Source: CAWAVN01 sp963825075
GTDB lineage: Bacteria > Planctomycetota > Planctomycetia > Planctomycetales > Planctomycetaceae
Direction: 5' to 3'
Assembly (NCBI GenBank): GCA_963825075.1
Contig: CAWGRX010000040.1
Coordinates: 52,093 to 116,092 of the forward strand
DNA length: 64,000 bases
The notes under the pieces were generated by a model that was not told where the DNA came from, did not search any database, and saw nothing but the letters and a program-made list of their open reading frames with translations. Of this stretch, positions 8,605 through 18,229 are shown piece after piece. Position numbers and translations under genes: made by a program. How positions within the stretch are numbered: position 1 is the first letter of the stretch; each line of letters opens with the position of its first letter.

Positions 8605-10839
8605 ATGACATCGGCCACCGCTGCCGCCAATGCTTCGATGGTGCCCTCCACGCAGCGGCCGATTCCTTTGGAACGCCGCAGCGATCTGGTGGTCAAGCGG
8701 ATTGAATACAAGGGCATCGCCTCCTACGTTATCAAGGACCCCGTGGGGCTGAAGTACCATCGGCTGCAACAGGAGCAGTACCGCACGCTGGAACTTCTGG
8801 ACGGCACGCGGAGTCTGGACGAGGTCAAAAGCGAACTCCAGGGTTCGTTCCCGGCTCTGCATTTCACGCTGCCCGACGTGCAGCATCTCATCACCGACCT
8901 GCACAAGAAGGGGTTGGTTTACAGCAACCGCTCCGGGCAGGGCGTCGAGATGCTCAAACAGGAAATCGAAACCAAGCGCAAAAAACGCTGGGCCGCGATT
9001 CGCAATGTCCTCTACTTCCGCTTGCCCGGCTGGGATCCCGAAACCACGCTGAATGCGATTTATCCGTTCTTCAACTGGATGTTCCGGCCCTGGGCGGTCT
9101 GGGCGGCGATGCTGTTTGTGGTTTCCTCTTGGGTGCTGATCGCCGTCAACTTTGACAAGTTCTACAGCCGGCTGCCGGAGTTCCACCAGTTCTTCTCGTG
9201 GCCCAACCTGGCGTATATGTATTTGACGCTGAGCGCCTGCAAGATCATCCACGAGTTCGGGCACGGCCTCTCCTGCAAGCATTTCGGCGGCGAATGCCAC
9301 GAGATGGGCGTGATGCTTTTGGTGTTCAGCCCGTGTTTGTATTGCGACGTCTCCGACTCCTGGATGCTCCGCAACAAGTGGAAGCGGATCATGATCGCCG
9401 CCGCCGGGATGTATATTGAAATCATCCTCTCGGCGATCGCGATTTTTCTGTGGTGGTACTCCAAGCCCGGCCTGTTTAATCACCTGTGCCTCAACGTGTT
9501 CTTCGTGACCACGGTGACCACGGTGATTTTCAACGCCAACCCGCTGATGCGGTTCGACGGCTATTACATGATGGCCGACTTTCTGGAAATCCCAAATCTC
9601 CGGCCCAAGTCGGACCGCATGCTGCGGGAGAAATTCGCCTGGTACTGCCTGGGCATCGAATCCCGGCCCGATCCTTTCATGCCCGAAACCGGCAAGTTTT
9701 GGTTTGTCGTGTATGCGATTGCGGCGGCGGCTTACCGCTGGTTCATCCTGTTCGGGATCACCCTGTTTCTCTATACGGTGCTCAAGCCTTATGGTCTCCA
9801 GAGCATCGGGATCACGGCGGCCGTGTTTTCGCTGGCCGGCATCGTGGGCAGCATGATATACAACGTGTATTCCATCATTACCGCACCGAGGACCGATCCC
9901 TTGAATTACTACAAAGTCACCGCGACCGTCGTCGCCGCTCTAGGGCTGATCGTGGGCGGATTGTTGATCCCCATCCCCTGGCACATCGAATCCGCCTGCC
10001 TCTTGGAACCGGAGCACGTCAAGCACGTGTACGTCACCATGCCCGGCCAGGTGAAAGAAGTCAAAGTCCGCCCCGGCCAACGCGTGAAAACAGGCGACGT
10101 GCTGCTCGTGTTGGAGAATCCGGACGCCGAAGACAAGCTCCGGGATCTCAAAGTGCAAAAAGGCATCGCGGAGGAAGAAATCAGAAAGTTCTTCGCCATG
10201 AAAGACCACGCCCAAGAGCACCTGGCCCGCGAACGCTTGCATTCGCTCAAGGACAAAATCGCCGACTTGGAAGACCAAATCCGTCAGCTCACCCTGACGG
10301 CTCCCATCGACGGCGAGGTGGTCGCCCCGCCGCGCACCGAACGCCCGCTTCACGACCGCACTCGCGATGAACTCGCGAGCTGGTACGGCACGCCGCTCGA
10401 TCCGCGAAACGATCATGCCCTTCTGGAAGAGCGCACGCACGTTTTGAGCATCGCCCCCAACGAGAATTTGCAGGCCGTGCTCGTGATCGATCAAAGCCAC
10501 CGGGACGATGTGTGGGAGGGCGAACCGGTGGAACTCAAATTCGATCATCTGCCGAGTAAAACCTATTCCACGACGTTGGACACGATTTCGGATCGGCACT
10601 TGGAATTCGCTCCGCCCGCGTTGTCCAATAAATCCAGCGGCGAACTGCCCACCGTCACCGACAAGCAAGGCCGCGAACGCCTGACGAGCATCGCCTACCA
10701 GGCGACGGTTTTAATTCGCGAGGACACCGAACTCATGCGGCCCGGTTTGAAAGGCTGGGCCCGGTTCGAAGTGGACCGCCGATCCGCCGGCGAACACCTC
10801 TGGCGCTACTTCCGCCAAACCTTCCACTTTCGCCTGTGA
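8605..10839 (+). CDS. PqqD-like / M50 metalloprotease / HlyD fusion protein
   Basis: A 744-residue multi-pass protein with three parts. Residues about 38-105 resemble a PqqD-type winged helix (YVIKDPVGLKYHRL, then LLDGTRSLDEV and LHKKGLV), the fold used as RiPP-recognition element. Residues about 145-470 carry TM helices with the M50 (site-2-protease-like) zinc site HEFGH at 216-220 and the second motif NPLMRFDGYYMMAD from 312, with D318 as the likely third ligand. From about 475 to the end is a HlyD-like part (MPGQVKEVKVRPGQRVKTGD, a short coiled coil, then a beta-rich tail). Such M50-HlyD proteins are known in planctomycetes but, to my knowledge, unassigned. Position 69 bp after an HlyD adaptor suggests one operon. 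A role in cutting and exporting a peptide or handling an envelope protein is inference; no precursor peptide was seen. Confidence 0.85.
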   Translation: MTSATAAANASMVPSTQRPIPLERRSDLVVKRIEYKGIASYVIKDPVGLKYHRLQQEQYRTLELLDGTRSLDEVKSELQGSFPALHFTLPDVQHLITDLHKKGLVYSNRSGQGVEMLKQEIETKRKKRWAAIRNVLYFRLPGWDPETTLNAIYPFFNWMFRPWAVWAAMLFVVSSWVLIAVNFDKFYSRLPEFHQFFSWPNLAYMYLTLSACKIIHEFGHGLSCKHFGGECHEMGVMLLVFSPCLYCDVSDSWMLRNKWKRIMIAAAGMYIEIILSAIAIFLWWYSKPGLFNHLCLNVFFVTTVTTVIFNANPLMRFDGYYMMADFLEIPNLRPKSDRMLREKFAWYCLGIESRPDPFMPETGKFWFVVYAIAAAAYRWFILFGITLFLYTVLKPYGLQSIGITAAVFSLAGIVGSMIYNVYSIITAPRTDPLNYYKVTATVVAALGLIVGGLLIPIPWHIESACLLEPEHVKHVYVTMPGQVKEVKVRPGQRVKTGDVLLVLENPDAEDKLRDLKVQKGIAEEEIRKFFAMKDHAQEHLARERLHSLKDKIADLEDQIRQLTLTAPIDGEVVAPPRTERPLHDRTRDELASWYGTPLDPRNDHALLEERTHVLSIAPNENLQAVLVIDQSHRDDVWEGEPVELKFDHLPSKTYSTTLDTISDRHLEFAPPALSNKSSGELPTVTDKQGRERLTSIAYQATVLIREDTELMRPGLKGWARFEVDRRSAGEHLWRYFRQTFHFRL

Positions 10840-10856
10840 CCATCGTTTCGACGGGT

Positions 10857-10950
10857 AAGGACCGTTCGAGAAAAATCTGTCCCATTATCAGCCGGAACCC
10901 GGTAGCGTCCGGTTCTTGCCATAAACCGGGGCTAGCGCCCGGCGGCTGAT
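10857..10950. repeat. REP-like intergenic repeat, long form, copy 1
   Basis: The segment starts AAGGACCGTTCGAGAAAA and ends with an inverted pair of CCGGTT and AACCGG around GGCTAGCGCC. A second copy with the same order of motifs lies at 35805-35900. Both follow the stop of a plus-strand gene. The 3' half belongs to the GGCTAGCGCC family seen at more than ten places in the window. Confidence 0.75.
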
Positions 10951-10977
10951 GTTTTGGACGTTCGTCAGACGAGAAGG

Positions 10978-11268
10978 CTAACTGCTCACCGCGACTTCCA
11001 AACGATTGGCAATCGCCTGGACACCTTCGGCTTTGCGGGCGAACTCTTGCGCGACCTGCTTGAGGTAAAACGAGGAGACTCGGCCTGTTAGCACGAGGAC
11101 TCCGTTGTCCGTGGCGCAGGAAATTTGCTGGAGTTCGCGATATGGGGAATTCGCAATATGCTGCCAGGCCCGCGCGGCCGTGTCATCTGTTCGTTCCGAC
11201 CCCGCTTGCGGTCTCGGCCGCGTTTGCGGACGGTTCCGGTGTGCGAGTTGGGAGTTTAGGTCGATCAT
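10978..11268 (-). CDS. BON-domain-like small protein
   Basis: A 96-residue protein whose second half (ISCATDNGVLVLTGRVSSFY, then QVAQEFARKAEGVQAIANRLEV) matches the BON pattern: a strand with G-V-L-V-L-G-V, a helix, then V-x-x-I-x-N. BON domains are small lipid- or ligand-binding modules of envelope proteins. There is no clear signal peptide here, and the first 35 residues are charged and probably disordered. It is the second gene of a likely two-gene unit, 54 bp after the 80-aa gene upstream. Confidence 0.7.
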   Translation of the reverse strand: MIDLNSQLAHRNRPQTRPRPQAGSERTDDTAARAWQHIANSPYRELQQISCATDNGVLVLTGRVSSFYLKQVAQEFARKAEGVQAIANRLEVAVSS

Positions 11269-11322
11269 GGAAAGCAGCCTCCTAGCGGGTGGTTCAAAGG
11301 GGTGTCTCTGGAGTTTTGATTC

Positions 11323-11565
11323 TTAAAGTTGCTGTTCGATCCGCTGCCTTAATGCGTTGATGCCGATCTCATCCGGCAGCTCTCGCAAGAGACGAAGCAA
11401 CGGTTGAGCGGGCAGAGTGTACGTGGCGTTGGCGGTTTCCAATTTGACGAGGTGACGAGTCTTGTCGTCATCGGTTTGGGCCTCGATGCCCATCACCCCA
11501 ACCGCTTTTCCGCCGACGATCCGCTCGACCTCTCGTTGAATGTCCGGTTGAATGTCTGATGTCAT
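11323..11565 (-). CDS. Conserved-looking hypothetical protein, 80 aa
   Basis: I do not recognise a family. The product is acidic to neutral, with no signal peptide or TM helix. It shows an alternating strand pattern (HLVKLETANATYTLPAQPLLRL) followed by a helix (LRELPDEIGINALRQRIEQQL). It lies 54 bp upstream of the BON gene on the same strand and is probably co-transcribed with it. A coding origin is supported by codon periodicity and position rather than by homology. Confidence 0.5.
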   Translation of the reverse strand: MTSDIQPDIQREVERIVGGKAVGVMGIEAQTDDDKTRHLVKLETANATYTLPAQPLLRLLRELPDEIGINALRQRIEQQL

Positions 11566-12086
11566 GAGTCAACGTCCTGGGATCGGCTCGACAGAAGCTT
11601 ATTCTCAGAAGCAATACCGCAGCAACTTTTTTACCTGACGGGGTGGTTTTGGCGTATCCGAGTTCGCCCCAATCTGAGGTGGGGAGAATCCCAAGCCCGG
11701 CCGTCCTTTGTCTTTCTGGCAAGAAATATGGGCGTTCGATGAGCCGTCAGTTTGCAGGACCGGCCATCAGATTTCCCGGCGCGTTGGCGTGGAATTCTCA
11801 TTTCGCGATTCCGGCGCGGAAGTTGCGGATTATTCTCACAAAGGGACGCGTCCTCGAAACGTCCCGGCTCAAACGGGAACCCATCCGCTTCCCGTTCATG
11901 ATTTTATGGCGAGAACATGAGTATTCCGCGCTCGTTGAATGAATCGCAGGTTAAGACATAAGAAGAATGAACTATAAAAATAAAGCACACGCTCCAACAC
12001 CAGACCCGAACAGGATTTCAGACCGCCCGTCGCCGCAACCCTCCGGGGCGCGGCCGCAGCACCTTCGGGGCTTTTAGCCGCGCATC
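11566..12086. other. Gene-free stretch
   Basis: About 520 bases between the 80-aa gene (promoter side) and the methyltransferase. Short ORFs here read as low-complexity or arginine-rich shadow peptides. I see no repeat, RNA gene or hairpin that I can support. Confidence 0.4.
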
Positions 12087-12112
12087 ATGCCCAGCGGCGG
12101 ACTTATGTAAAA

Positions 12113-12927
12113 TTGCTCGATGCGGCTCATGCGGCGCACTTTCCGGAAATCCGGCTGTTGATTCATCGCTTGCACTTGGAGCGGATCCACCGCGTGCTGG
12201 ATGCCCCGTGCGGGGATGGGTTTTATTCCAAACTTCTCGCCGAGGATTTGGAGCCGGGCGGCGAAGTGGTGGCGGTCGATCTGGACGACGAGGCGTTGGC
12301 CGCCGTCGAACGCCGGGCCAAAAACGTTTCGCGGGGGGCGAGCGTTACAAGCCTGCATGCGGACGTGTTCAAGTTGCCTTTGCCGGACGAGAGCTTCGAT
12401 TTCGCCTGGTGCGCCCAGAGCCTGATCAGCCTGTCGGATCGCGGAGAACCATCGCCTGGCCCGGGCACACTTGCGCGCTTCAGGAATTTCATCGCGTGCT
12501 GCGGCCGGGCGGACGAATCGCCGTCCTGGAGGAAGATGCCATGCACTATGTGATGCTCCCCTGGCCGGCGGAATTGGAACTGGCGATCCGGCACGCGGAA
12601 CGCAAAGGCTTCAAAAGGTTGTACGGCCGGCCCGAACAGTTGGATGCGGGCCGGCACCTTGGCAAGCTGTTGGCGAAATCCGGTTTCGAGCCGCTGCGGA
12701 AGATTTCCCTGTCGGCCGATCGGCAGGGAATCCCGCACGACGATGAACGCGCTTTTCTGACCGCCTACTTTGCGGAACTGCGAAAACGGATCGAGCAGGA
12801 TTCGAGCCGGGAAAACCTGCGGGACTTCGATGAATTGACCGATCCCGATTCGCCCTATTCCTTTTTTCAGGATCCGGAGTTTGAAATGACCTGGCTGGAG
12901 TTTGTGAGCTTAGGCGCGAAAGCCTAA
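12113..12927 (+). pseudogene. Class I SAM-dependent methyltransferase, frameshifted and possibly 5'-damaged
   Basis: The first frame gives motif I (VLDAPCGDGFYSKLL), the acidic loop (VVAVDLDDEAL) and motif IV-like FDFAWCAQSLISL, typical of Rossmann-fold methyltransferases. The frame then fails. A second frame resumes with ALQEFHRVLRPGGRIAVLEE, the usual post-motif of the UbiE/Methyltransf_11 type, and runs to the stop at 12927. The shift lies between about 12446 and 12470 and needs one extra base (or loss of two). The start is also unclear: the frame is open back to 11984 with no ATG. The only nearby ATG (12087) is in another frame and would need a second indel to give a start before TYVKLLDAAH; a TTG at 12113 is used here as placeholder. 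The substrate cannot be read from the sequence. Confidence 0.7.
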
Positions 12928-12977
12928 ATGCCGCGGATTCCATTCTGGCCCGGGCCACACAACGGGAGGAAAAAACC

Positions 12978-13811
12978 ATGCAGACCAAGTTGGAAAACAC
13001 CGTCACGCTCAATAACGGAGCCGCCATGCCCCGGCTGGGGCTAGGCACGTATGAAGCCCACAGCGGGGGCCAGGTCGAACAAGCCGTCCGCTGGGCTTTG
13101 GATCTGGGCTACCGCAGTCTCGACACTGCGAGCGCTTACGAGAACGAAACCGGCGTCGGCGGCGGACTTCAGCAAAGCGGCGTTCCCCGCGAGGAGGTGT
13201 TTCTTACAACGAAGGTCTGGAACAACGAGCAAGGCGGCGAGGAAACCCGCCGGGCCATTCAGCGCAGCCTCAAGCGGCTCAACGTGGATTATGTGGATCT
13301 CTATCTGATCCATTGGCCCATCCCGAGCCAGTTAAAGGACACCTGGAAAGCGATGGAAAACATCCAGCGCGAGGGTCTGGCGCGGTCCATCGGCGTGAGC
13401 AACTTTCTGATTCATCATCTCGAACCCTTGCTCGATTTCGCCGAGATTCCGCCCACCGTCAATCAGGTGGAGTTTCACCCCTATCTGCAACAGCCCGAGC
13501 TGATCGAGTTTTGCGAGAGCCATAAAATCCAGGTGGAAGCCTGGAGTCCGCTGATGAAAGGCGGCGCGTGCAACATCCCGGAACTCAAAAAGATCGGCGA
13601 AAAATACGGCAAATCCGCCGCGCAGGTGACGCTCCGCTGGGATCTGCAACGGGGCCTGGTGACGATTCCCAAGTCCACGCACAAAGACCGCATCGAATCC
13701 AATGCCCGGATTTTCGATTTCGAACTCTCCGAGCAGGATATGCAAACCATCAACGCGCTCGACCGCAACGAACGCATCGGCCCGCATCCCGACATGTTCC
13801 CCACGCAGTAA
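12978..13811 (+). CDS. Aldo/keto reductase
   Basis: An NADPH-dependent carbonyl reductase of 277 residues, the usual AKR length. The catalytic tetrad is visible as D49 (RSLDTASAY), Y54, K79 (TTKVW) and H112 (LIHWP). Other AKR signatures are GLARSIGVSNF and the cofactor-binding IPKSTHKDRIESN near the C-terminus. A strong GGGAGGA ribosome site lies about 8 bases before the ATG at 12978. The sequence type is close to the 2,5-diketogluconate reductase/prostaglandin F synthase group, but the substrate is not known. It sits 50 bp after the methyltransferase and 172 bp before sucA. Confidence 0.92.
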   Translation: MQTKLENTVTLNNGAAMPRLGLGTYEAHSGGQVEQAVRWALDLGYRSLDTASAYENETGVGGGLQQSGVPREEVFLTTKVWNNEQGGEETRRAIQRSLKRLNVDYVDLYLIHWPIPSQLKDTWKAMENIQREGLARSIGVSNFLIHHLEPLLDFAEIPPTVNQVEFHPYLQQPELIEFCESHKIQVEAWSPLMKGGACNIPELKKIGEKYGKSAAQVTLRWDLQRGLVTIPKSTHKDRIESNARIFDFELSEQDMQTINALDRNERIGPHPDMFPTQ

Positions 13812-13983
13812 GTCGGTCGATTCCAGGCTCGGCTCGCCGGGAAATCAAAGGCGCTACGATCGCAATTTTCTGCCGACTCGTCTGTTATGCGAATATTCGG
13901 GCCACTAAAATGGGAATTGGATCAGAGGCGTTTCTTCCGCATGCCCAAATTGCACCGCCATTGCCGCGAATGATTCTCCGTTT

Positions 13984-16824
13984 ATGACAATCTCTTCCGC
14001 ACAGAACGAGCAACAAAACGGGATGGACAGCCACAGCGTCCCATTCGTCGAGATGGTCTATGCCCAGTACCTCAGGGACCCCGCTTCGGTGGGGGCCGAT
14101 TGGCGGCAGTATTTCGAGAACTTAAACGCCGGCCAAAATGGTCGATCGCTTCTCCCTGCCTGGCCCAACGAGGGACCCCATTTCCAGCGGACCAGTTTGT
14201 TTCACCGGACGGCTGCGATCACCGACGGCCAGCCCGCGGCCGACCGGGAACTTTCCGTGCTCCAGGAGCGCGTGGACCAGTTGATCCGCAACTACCGCGT
14301 CCGCGGGCACATCATCGCCGACCTCGACCCGCTCGGCCAGCCCCGCCCGCATCCGCCGGAACTGGACCCGGCCTATTACGGCTTCCGCGAAAGCGATTAC
14401 GACCGCACGTTCGCGATGGCCACGGCCGACGGTCAGGAACTGCTCCCGTTTCGCGAGATCCTCAATCGCTTGCAAAACACCTACTGCCGGCGGATCGGCG
14501 TGCAATTTATGCACATCGACGATCTGGAAGTCCGGCAGTGGCTGCAATACCGGATGGAGCGGACGCAGAACCGCCTGGAACTTAGCCGGGACGAGCAGTT
14601 CCACATTCTGACCATGCTCACCGATGCCGTCGTCTTCGAGCAGTACATCCTGAAAAAATACGTGGGGACGAAAACGTTTTCGCTCGAAGGGGCCGAGAGT
14701 TTGATGCCGCTGCTCGGCTTGGCCATCGAACGCGCGGGCGAAGAGGGCATCGACGAGATCGTGATGGGCATGGCGCACCGGGGCCGGCTGAACGTGCTGA
14801 CGAATATCATGGGCAAGTCGGCCCGGCAAATTTTCCGCGAGTTTGAAGACCGCGACCCCGAACTGCACCTCGGCCGCGGCGACGTCAAATACCACCTGGG
14901 CTACAGCACCGATTGGACGACGCAAGCCGGCCGGGAAATGCACATCTCGTTGTGCTTCAATCCCAGCCATTTGGAGTTCGTCAATCCCGTGGCGATGGGC
15001 CGCCTGCGGGCCAAGCAGGACCGCTACGGCGATCGCGAACGCAAGCGGGGACTCTTGCTGCTCATTCACGGCGATGCCGCGTTCGCCGGCGAAGGCGTAG
15101 TGCAGGAAACGTTGAACCTCAGCGAACTCAAAGCCTACCGCATCGGCGGGACGATTCACGTGGTCGTCAACAACCAGATCGGCTTTACCACCGGATCCGC
15201 GGAAGGCCGGTCCAGCGTGTATGCCACCGATGTCGCCAAGATGCTGCAAATCCCCATCTTTCACGTCAACGGCGAAGACCCGGAAGCCGTCGCCCAGGTC
15301 GTGCGGTTGGCGATGGATTTCCGCCGCGAGTACGCGCGGGACGTGGTGATCGACATGTACTGCTATCGGCTCCACGGCCACAACGAAAGCGACGAGCCGG
15401 CCTTCACTCAGCCCATGATGTACCGCGCCATCGACCACCGGGAATCGGTGCAGGAGCACTACTGCGATCATCTGGTGGCTTTGGGAAGCATCTCCCACGA
15501 GGATGTGGACCGCATCGCCGAGGAACGCCAGACCCACTTCGACAAGGAACTCACCGTCGCCCGCAGCGAGGATTACACCTATCAACCGACGACTTTGGGC
15601 GGAATTTGGGAAGGTTACCAGGGCGGTTTGGAAAAAGACGTCGCCGAGGTGGAAACCGGGGTGGAGAAGGATCGCCTCTCCCGCCTGTTGGAACTCCAGA
15701 CGCGGTTTCCCGACGATTTCCATCCGCATCGCAAAATCGCCCGCGGCCTAAAGCGCCGGCTGAAAATGGCGCGAGGCGAGGAACCGCTCGATTGGTCGGC
15801 GGGCGAAACGCTGGCCTATGCGACGCTGGCGACCGAGGACGTTCGCGTGCGATTGAGCGGGCAGGATGCCGAGCGGGGCACGTTCAGCCATCGCCATGCG
15901 GTGCTGCACGATGCCCAAGACGGCCATCTTTATATTCCGCTCCAGCATCTCTCCGAAGACCAGGCTCCCGTGGAAATCTATAACAGCCCACTCTCTGAAG
16001 CGGGGGTGCTGGGGTTTGAATACGGCTACAGCCTCGACTGCCCGGACGGGCTGGTGCTCTGGGAAGCGCAGTTCGGAGATTTTGTCAACGCGGCTCAGAT
16101 CATCATCGATCAGTTCATCAGCAGTGCTGAGGACAAATGGAACCGCTTGAGCGGATTGGTGCTGCTCTTGCCGCATGGCTTTGAAGGCCAGGGGCCGGAA
16201 CATTCCAGCGCCCGGTTGGAACGCAAGCTGATGCTCGCCGCGGAGGACAACGTCCAAATCGCCCAGCCGACGACGCCCGCTCAGTTCTTCCATCTGCTCC
16301 GCCGGCAGGTTCTGAGGCCTTGGCGAAAGCCGTTGTTCGTGCTCACGCCGAAAAGTCTGCTCCGGCATCCGCGGGCGGTGTCTTCCCTTGACGAGTTGGC
16401 GACCGGCCGATTTCGCCGCGTGCTCCCGGATGAACGCCCCGTGGAGAAAGCCCAATCCGTCCCGGCCGACCGCGTGCTGTTGTGCAGCGGAAAAGTGTAT
16501 TACGATCTCGTGGAACAGCGGGAAGAGCTGGGCCGCGACGATGTGGCCATCGTCCGCATCGAGCAGTTCTATCCGTTTCCCTTCGATGAATTGCGGGAAG
16601 CGCTCGCGGGCGTTCCCGACGGCACGCCGGCGTTTTGGGTTCAGGAAGAACCTGCCAACATGGGGGCCTGGTGGTTTCTCCGGCTGCAATTTGGGGAACG
16701 GCTGTTCGATCGCTTGCCGTTCGCCCGCATCAGCCGTCCCGCGTCCGCCAGTCCCGCCACCGGATCGAAAACCAGCCACAAACTCGAACAACACCGCCTC
16801 CTCGACCGCGCCTTCGGCGGATGA
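13984..16824 (+). CDS. sucA: 2-oxoglutarate dehydrogenase E1 component
   Basis: The thiamine-diphosphate-dependent E1 subunit decarboxylates 2-oxoglutarate and transfers the succinyl group to the E2 lipoyl arm in the citric acid cycle. At 946 residues it has normal length. The N-terminal E1o helix that docks to E2 is present (FVEMVYAQYLRDPASVGADW). Family motifs in order: EGAESLMPLLG, MGMAHRGRLNVLTNI, the ThDP-loop GDAAFAGEGVVQETLNLSEL, HNESDEPAFTQPMMY, and near the C-terminus WVQEEPANMGAW. It is followed 18 bp later by sucB and then lpd, so the whole complex is encoded in one run. Confidence 0.96.
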   Translation: MTISSAQNEQQNGMDSHSVPFVEMVYAQYLRDPASVGADWRQYFENLNAGQNGRSLLPAWPNEGPHFQRTSLFHRTAAITDGQPAADRELSVLQERVDQLIRNYRVRGHIIADLDPLGQPRPHPPELDPAYYGFRESDYDRTFAMATADGQELLPFREILNRLQNTYCRRIGVQFMHIDDLEVRQWLQYRMERTQNRLELSRDEQFHILTMLTDAVVFEQYILKKYVGTKTFSLEGAESLMPLLGLAIERAGEEGIDEIVMGMAHRGRLNVLTNIMGKSARQIFREFEDRDPELHLGRGDVKYHLGYSTDWTTQAGREMHISLCFNPSHLEFVNPVAMGRLRAKQDRYGDRERKRGLLLLIHGDAAFAGEGVVQETLNLSELKAYRIGGTIHVVVNNQIGFTTGSAEGRSSVYATDVAKMLQIPIFHVNGEDPEAVAQVVRLAMDFRREYARDVVIDMYCYRLHGHNESDEPAFTQPMMYRAIDHRESVQEHYCDHLVALGSISHEDVDRIAEERQTHFDKELTVARSEDYTYQPTTLGGIWEGYQGGLEKDVAEVETGVEKDRLSRLLELQTRFPDDFHPHRKIARGLKRRLKMARGEEPLDWSAGETLAYATLATEDVRVRLSGQDAERGTFSHRHAVLHDAQDGHLYIPLQHLSEDQAPVEIYNSPLSEAGVLGFEYGYSLDCPDGLVLWEAQFGDFVNAAQIIIDQFISSAEDKWNRLSGLVLLLPHGFEGQGPEHSSARLERKLMLAAEDNVQIAQPTTPAQFFHLLRRQVLRPWRKPLFVLTPKSLLRHPRAVSSLDELATGRFRRVLPDERPVEKAQSVPADRVLLCSGKVYYDLVEQREELGRDDVAIVRIEQFYPFPFDELREALAGVPDGTPAFWVQEEPANMGAWWFLRLQFGERLFDRLPFARISRPASASPATGSKTSHKLEQHRLLDRAFGG

Positions 16825-16842
16825 TTTCGACCTTCAACCAGA

Positions 16843-18138
16843 ATGCCCACGCTTATGAGCACCGAACTCAAAGTGCCGGAAGTCGGCGAATCGGTCACGG
16901 AAGTTTATCTCGGCGACTGGTTGAAATCCGAAGGCGATTTCGTCGAGGAAGGCGAGCCTTTGATCGAATTGGAAAGCGAGAAGGCGACGTTTGAACTCCC
17001 GGCCCCGTCCGCGGGTAAGCTCACCAAGATCCTCAAACAAGCCGGCGAGCAAGCCGGCGTCGGCGAGGTCATCGGCCGCTTCGAGGAAAGCGATGGAAAG
17101 CAGCCGGCGAAATCCAAAAAACAAGACACCGAAGAACAAGAACCAAAGACCGAAAAACAAAAGCCGGCGAAAGAGAAAAAACCGGAGAAAAAAACAGCCG
17201 CGGAAAGACGCAGCGGGGGCGCGGCGATTCCGGCCATCGAAACGGAAACCCGCGTGATGCCCGCAGCAGCGCGGCTTCTTCAAGAACACGGACTCGAAGC
17301 CGAAGACATCGAAGCTACCGGACCGGGGGGCAGGCTGCTCAAGGAAGATGTGCTGCATCACCTGGAAACGGCTGAAAAGCAATCCGAGCAAAAACCAACG
17401 CCCTCGCCCCGCCGCACAGCGCCGGCTCCGTCGGGGGACCGCGAGGAAGAGCGGGTTCCCTTGAGTCCGATCCGCCGCCGCATCGCCGCGCGCCTGGTCG
17501 AGGCCCAACAGAACGCGGCCCTCCTCACCACCTTCAACGAGATCGACCTCTCCGCGGTCAAAGAGCTTCGCGAAGAATACCGCGAGACGTTCCTCAAGGA
17601 ATACGGCGTGAAGCTGGGGTTCATGTCCTTCTTCGTCAAAGCCGCCGTCGATGCGCTCCAGCGCGTGCCGCAGCTCAACGCCGAAATCCGCGACGACGCG
17701 ATCATCTATCGCAACTACTACGACATCGGCATCGCCATCGGCAGCGAAAAGGGTCTGATCGTGCCGGTGCTCCGTGATGCCCACCTCAAAAGCTTCGCCG
17801 AGATCGAACAGGCCATCGAGGATTTCTCCCAACGGGCCAGGCGGAACGAACTCAAGGTCAACGAACTTCAAGGCGGCACGTTCACAATCAGCAACGGTGG
17901 CATTTATGGTTCGCTGTTATCGACGCCGATCGTCAACCCGCCCCAAAGCGGCGTCCTGGGCATGCATGCCATCCAAGACCGCCCGGTGGTCCGAAACGGC
18001 GAAATCGTGGTTCGGCCGATGATGTACGTCGCTTTGACCTACGACCACCGCATCGTCGATGGCCGCGAAGCCGTGACGTTCTTGAAGCGAATCAAAGACG
18101 TCATCGAACACCCCGCCCGGCTGCTGATCGAGATCTAA
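16843..18138 (+). CDS. sucB: Dihydrolipoyl succinyltransferase (E2 of 2-oxoglutarate dehydrogenase)
   Basis: E2 carries the succinyl group on lipoamide and passes it to CoA. Read from the second ATG (16855), the lipoyl domain covers residues 1-75, with the lipoylated lysine K43 in ESEKATFELPAP. A long charged K/E/P linker follows (about 80-125), then the peripheral E1/E3-binding domain (VMPAAARLLQEHG, then ATGPGGRLLKEDV), a second linker, and the catalytic domain ending in TYDHRIVDGREAV, which holds the active His and Asp (HxxxDG). Two ATGs, at 16843 and 16855, are possible and neither has a strong ribosome site. The gene lies between sucA and lpd. Confidence 0.95.
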   Translation: MPTLMSTELKVPEVGESVTEVYLGDWLKSEGDFVEEGEPLIELESEKATFELPAPSAGKLTKILKQAGEQAGVGEVIGRFEESDGKQPAKSKKQDTEEQEPKTEKQKPAKEKKPEKKTAAERRSGGAAIPAIETETRVMPAAARLLQEHGLEAEDIEATGPGGRLLKEDVLHHLETAEKQSEQKPTPSPRRTAPAPSGDREEERVPLSPIRRRIAARLVEAQQNAALLTTFNEIDLSAVKELREEYRETFLKEYGVKLGFMSFFVKAAVDALQRVPQLNAEIRDDAIIYRNYYDIGIAIGSEKGLIVPVLRDAHLKSFAEIEQAIEDFSQRARRNELKVNELQGGTFTISNGGIYGSLLSTPIVNPPQSGVLGMHAIQDRPVVRNGEIVVRPMMYVALTYDHRIVDGREAVTFLKRIKDVIEHPARLLIEI

Positions 18139-18229
18139 CGCGGAACCAACCGTTCGATCAAAATGTCGCGTGAGATGTCAAAAAGGGGTTGATGACTTAC
18201 GCGAACACGTTCCACCACGGGAATAGACT

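Noticed and set aside
11643..11942. 99-codon plus frame before the methyltransferase
   Set aside because: Basic, low-complexity product with no motif or ribosome site.
12087..12110. ATG at 12087 as methyltransferase start
   Set aside because: It is in another frame and stops after seven codons; it works only if an extra indel is assumed.
14122..15729. 535-codon open frame on the minus strand inside sucA
   Set aside because: It is the antisense shadow of a strongly conserved E1 gene with GC-rich third positions; its product has no family motifs.
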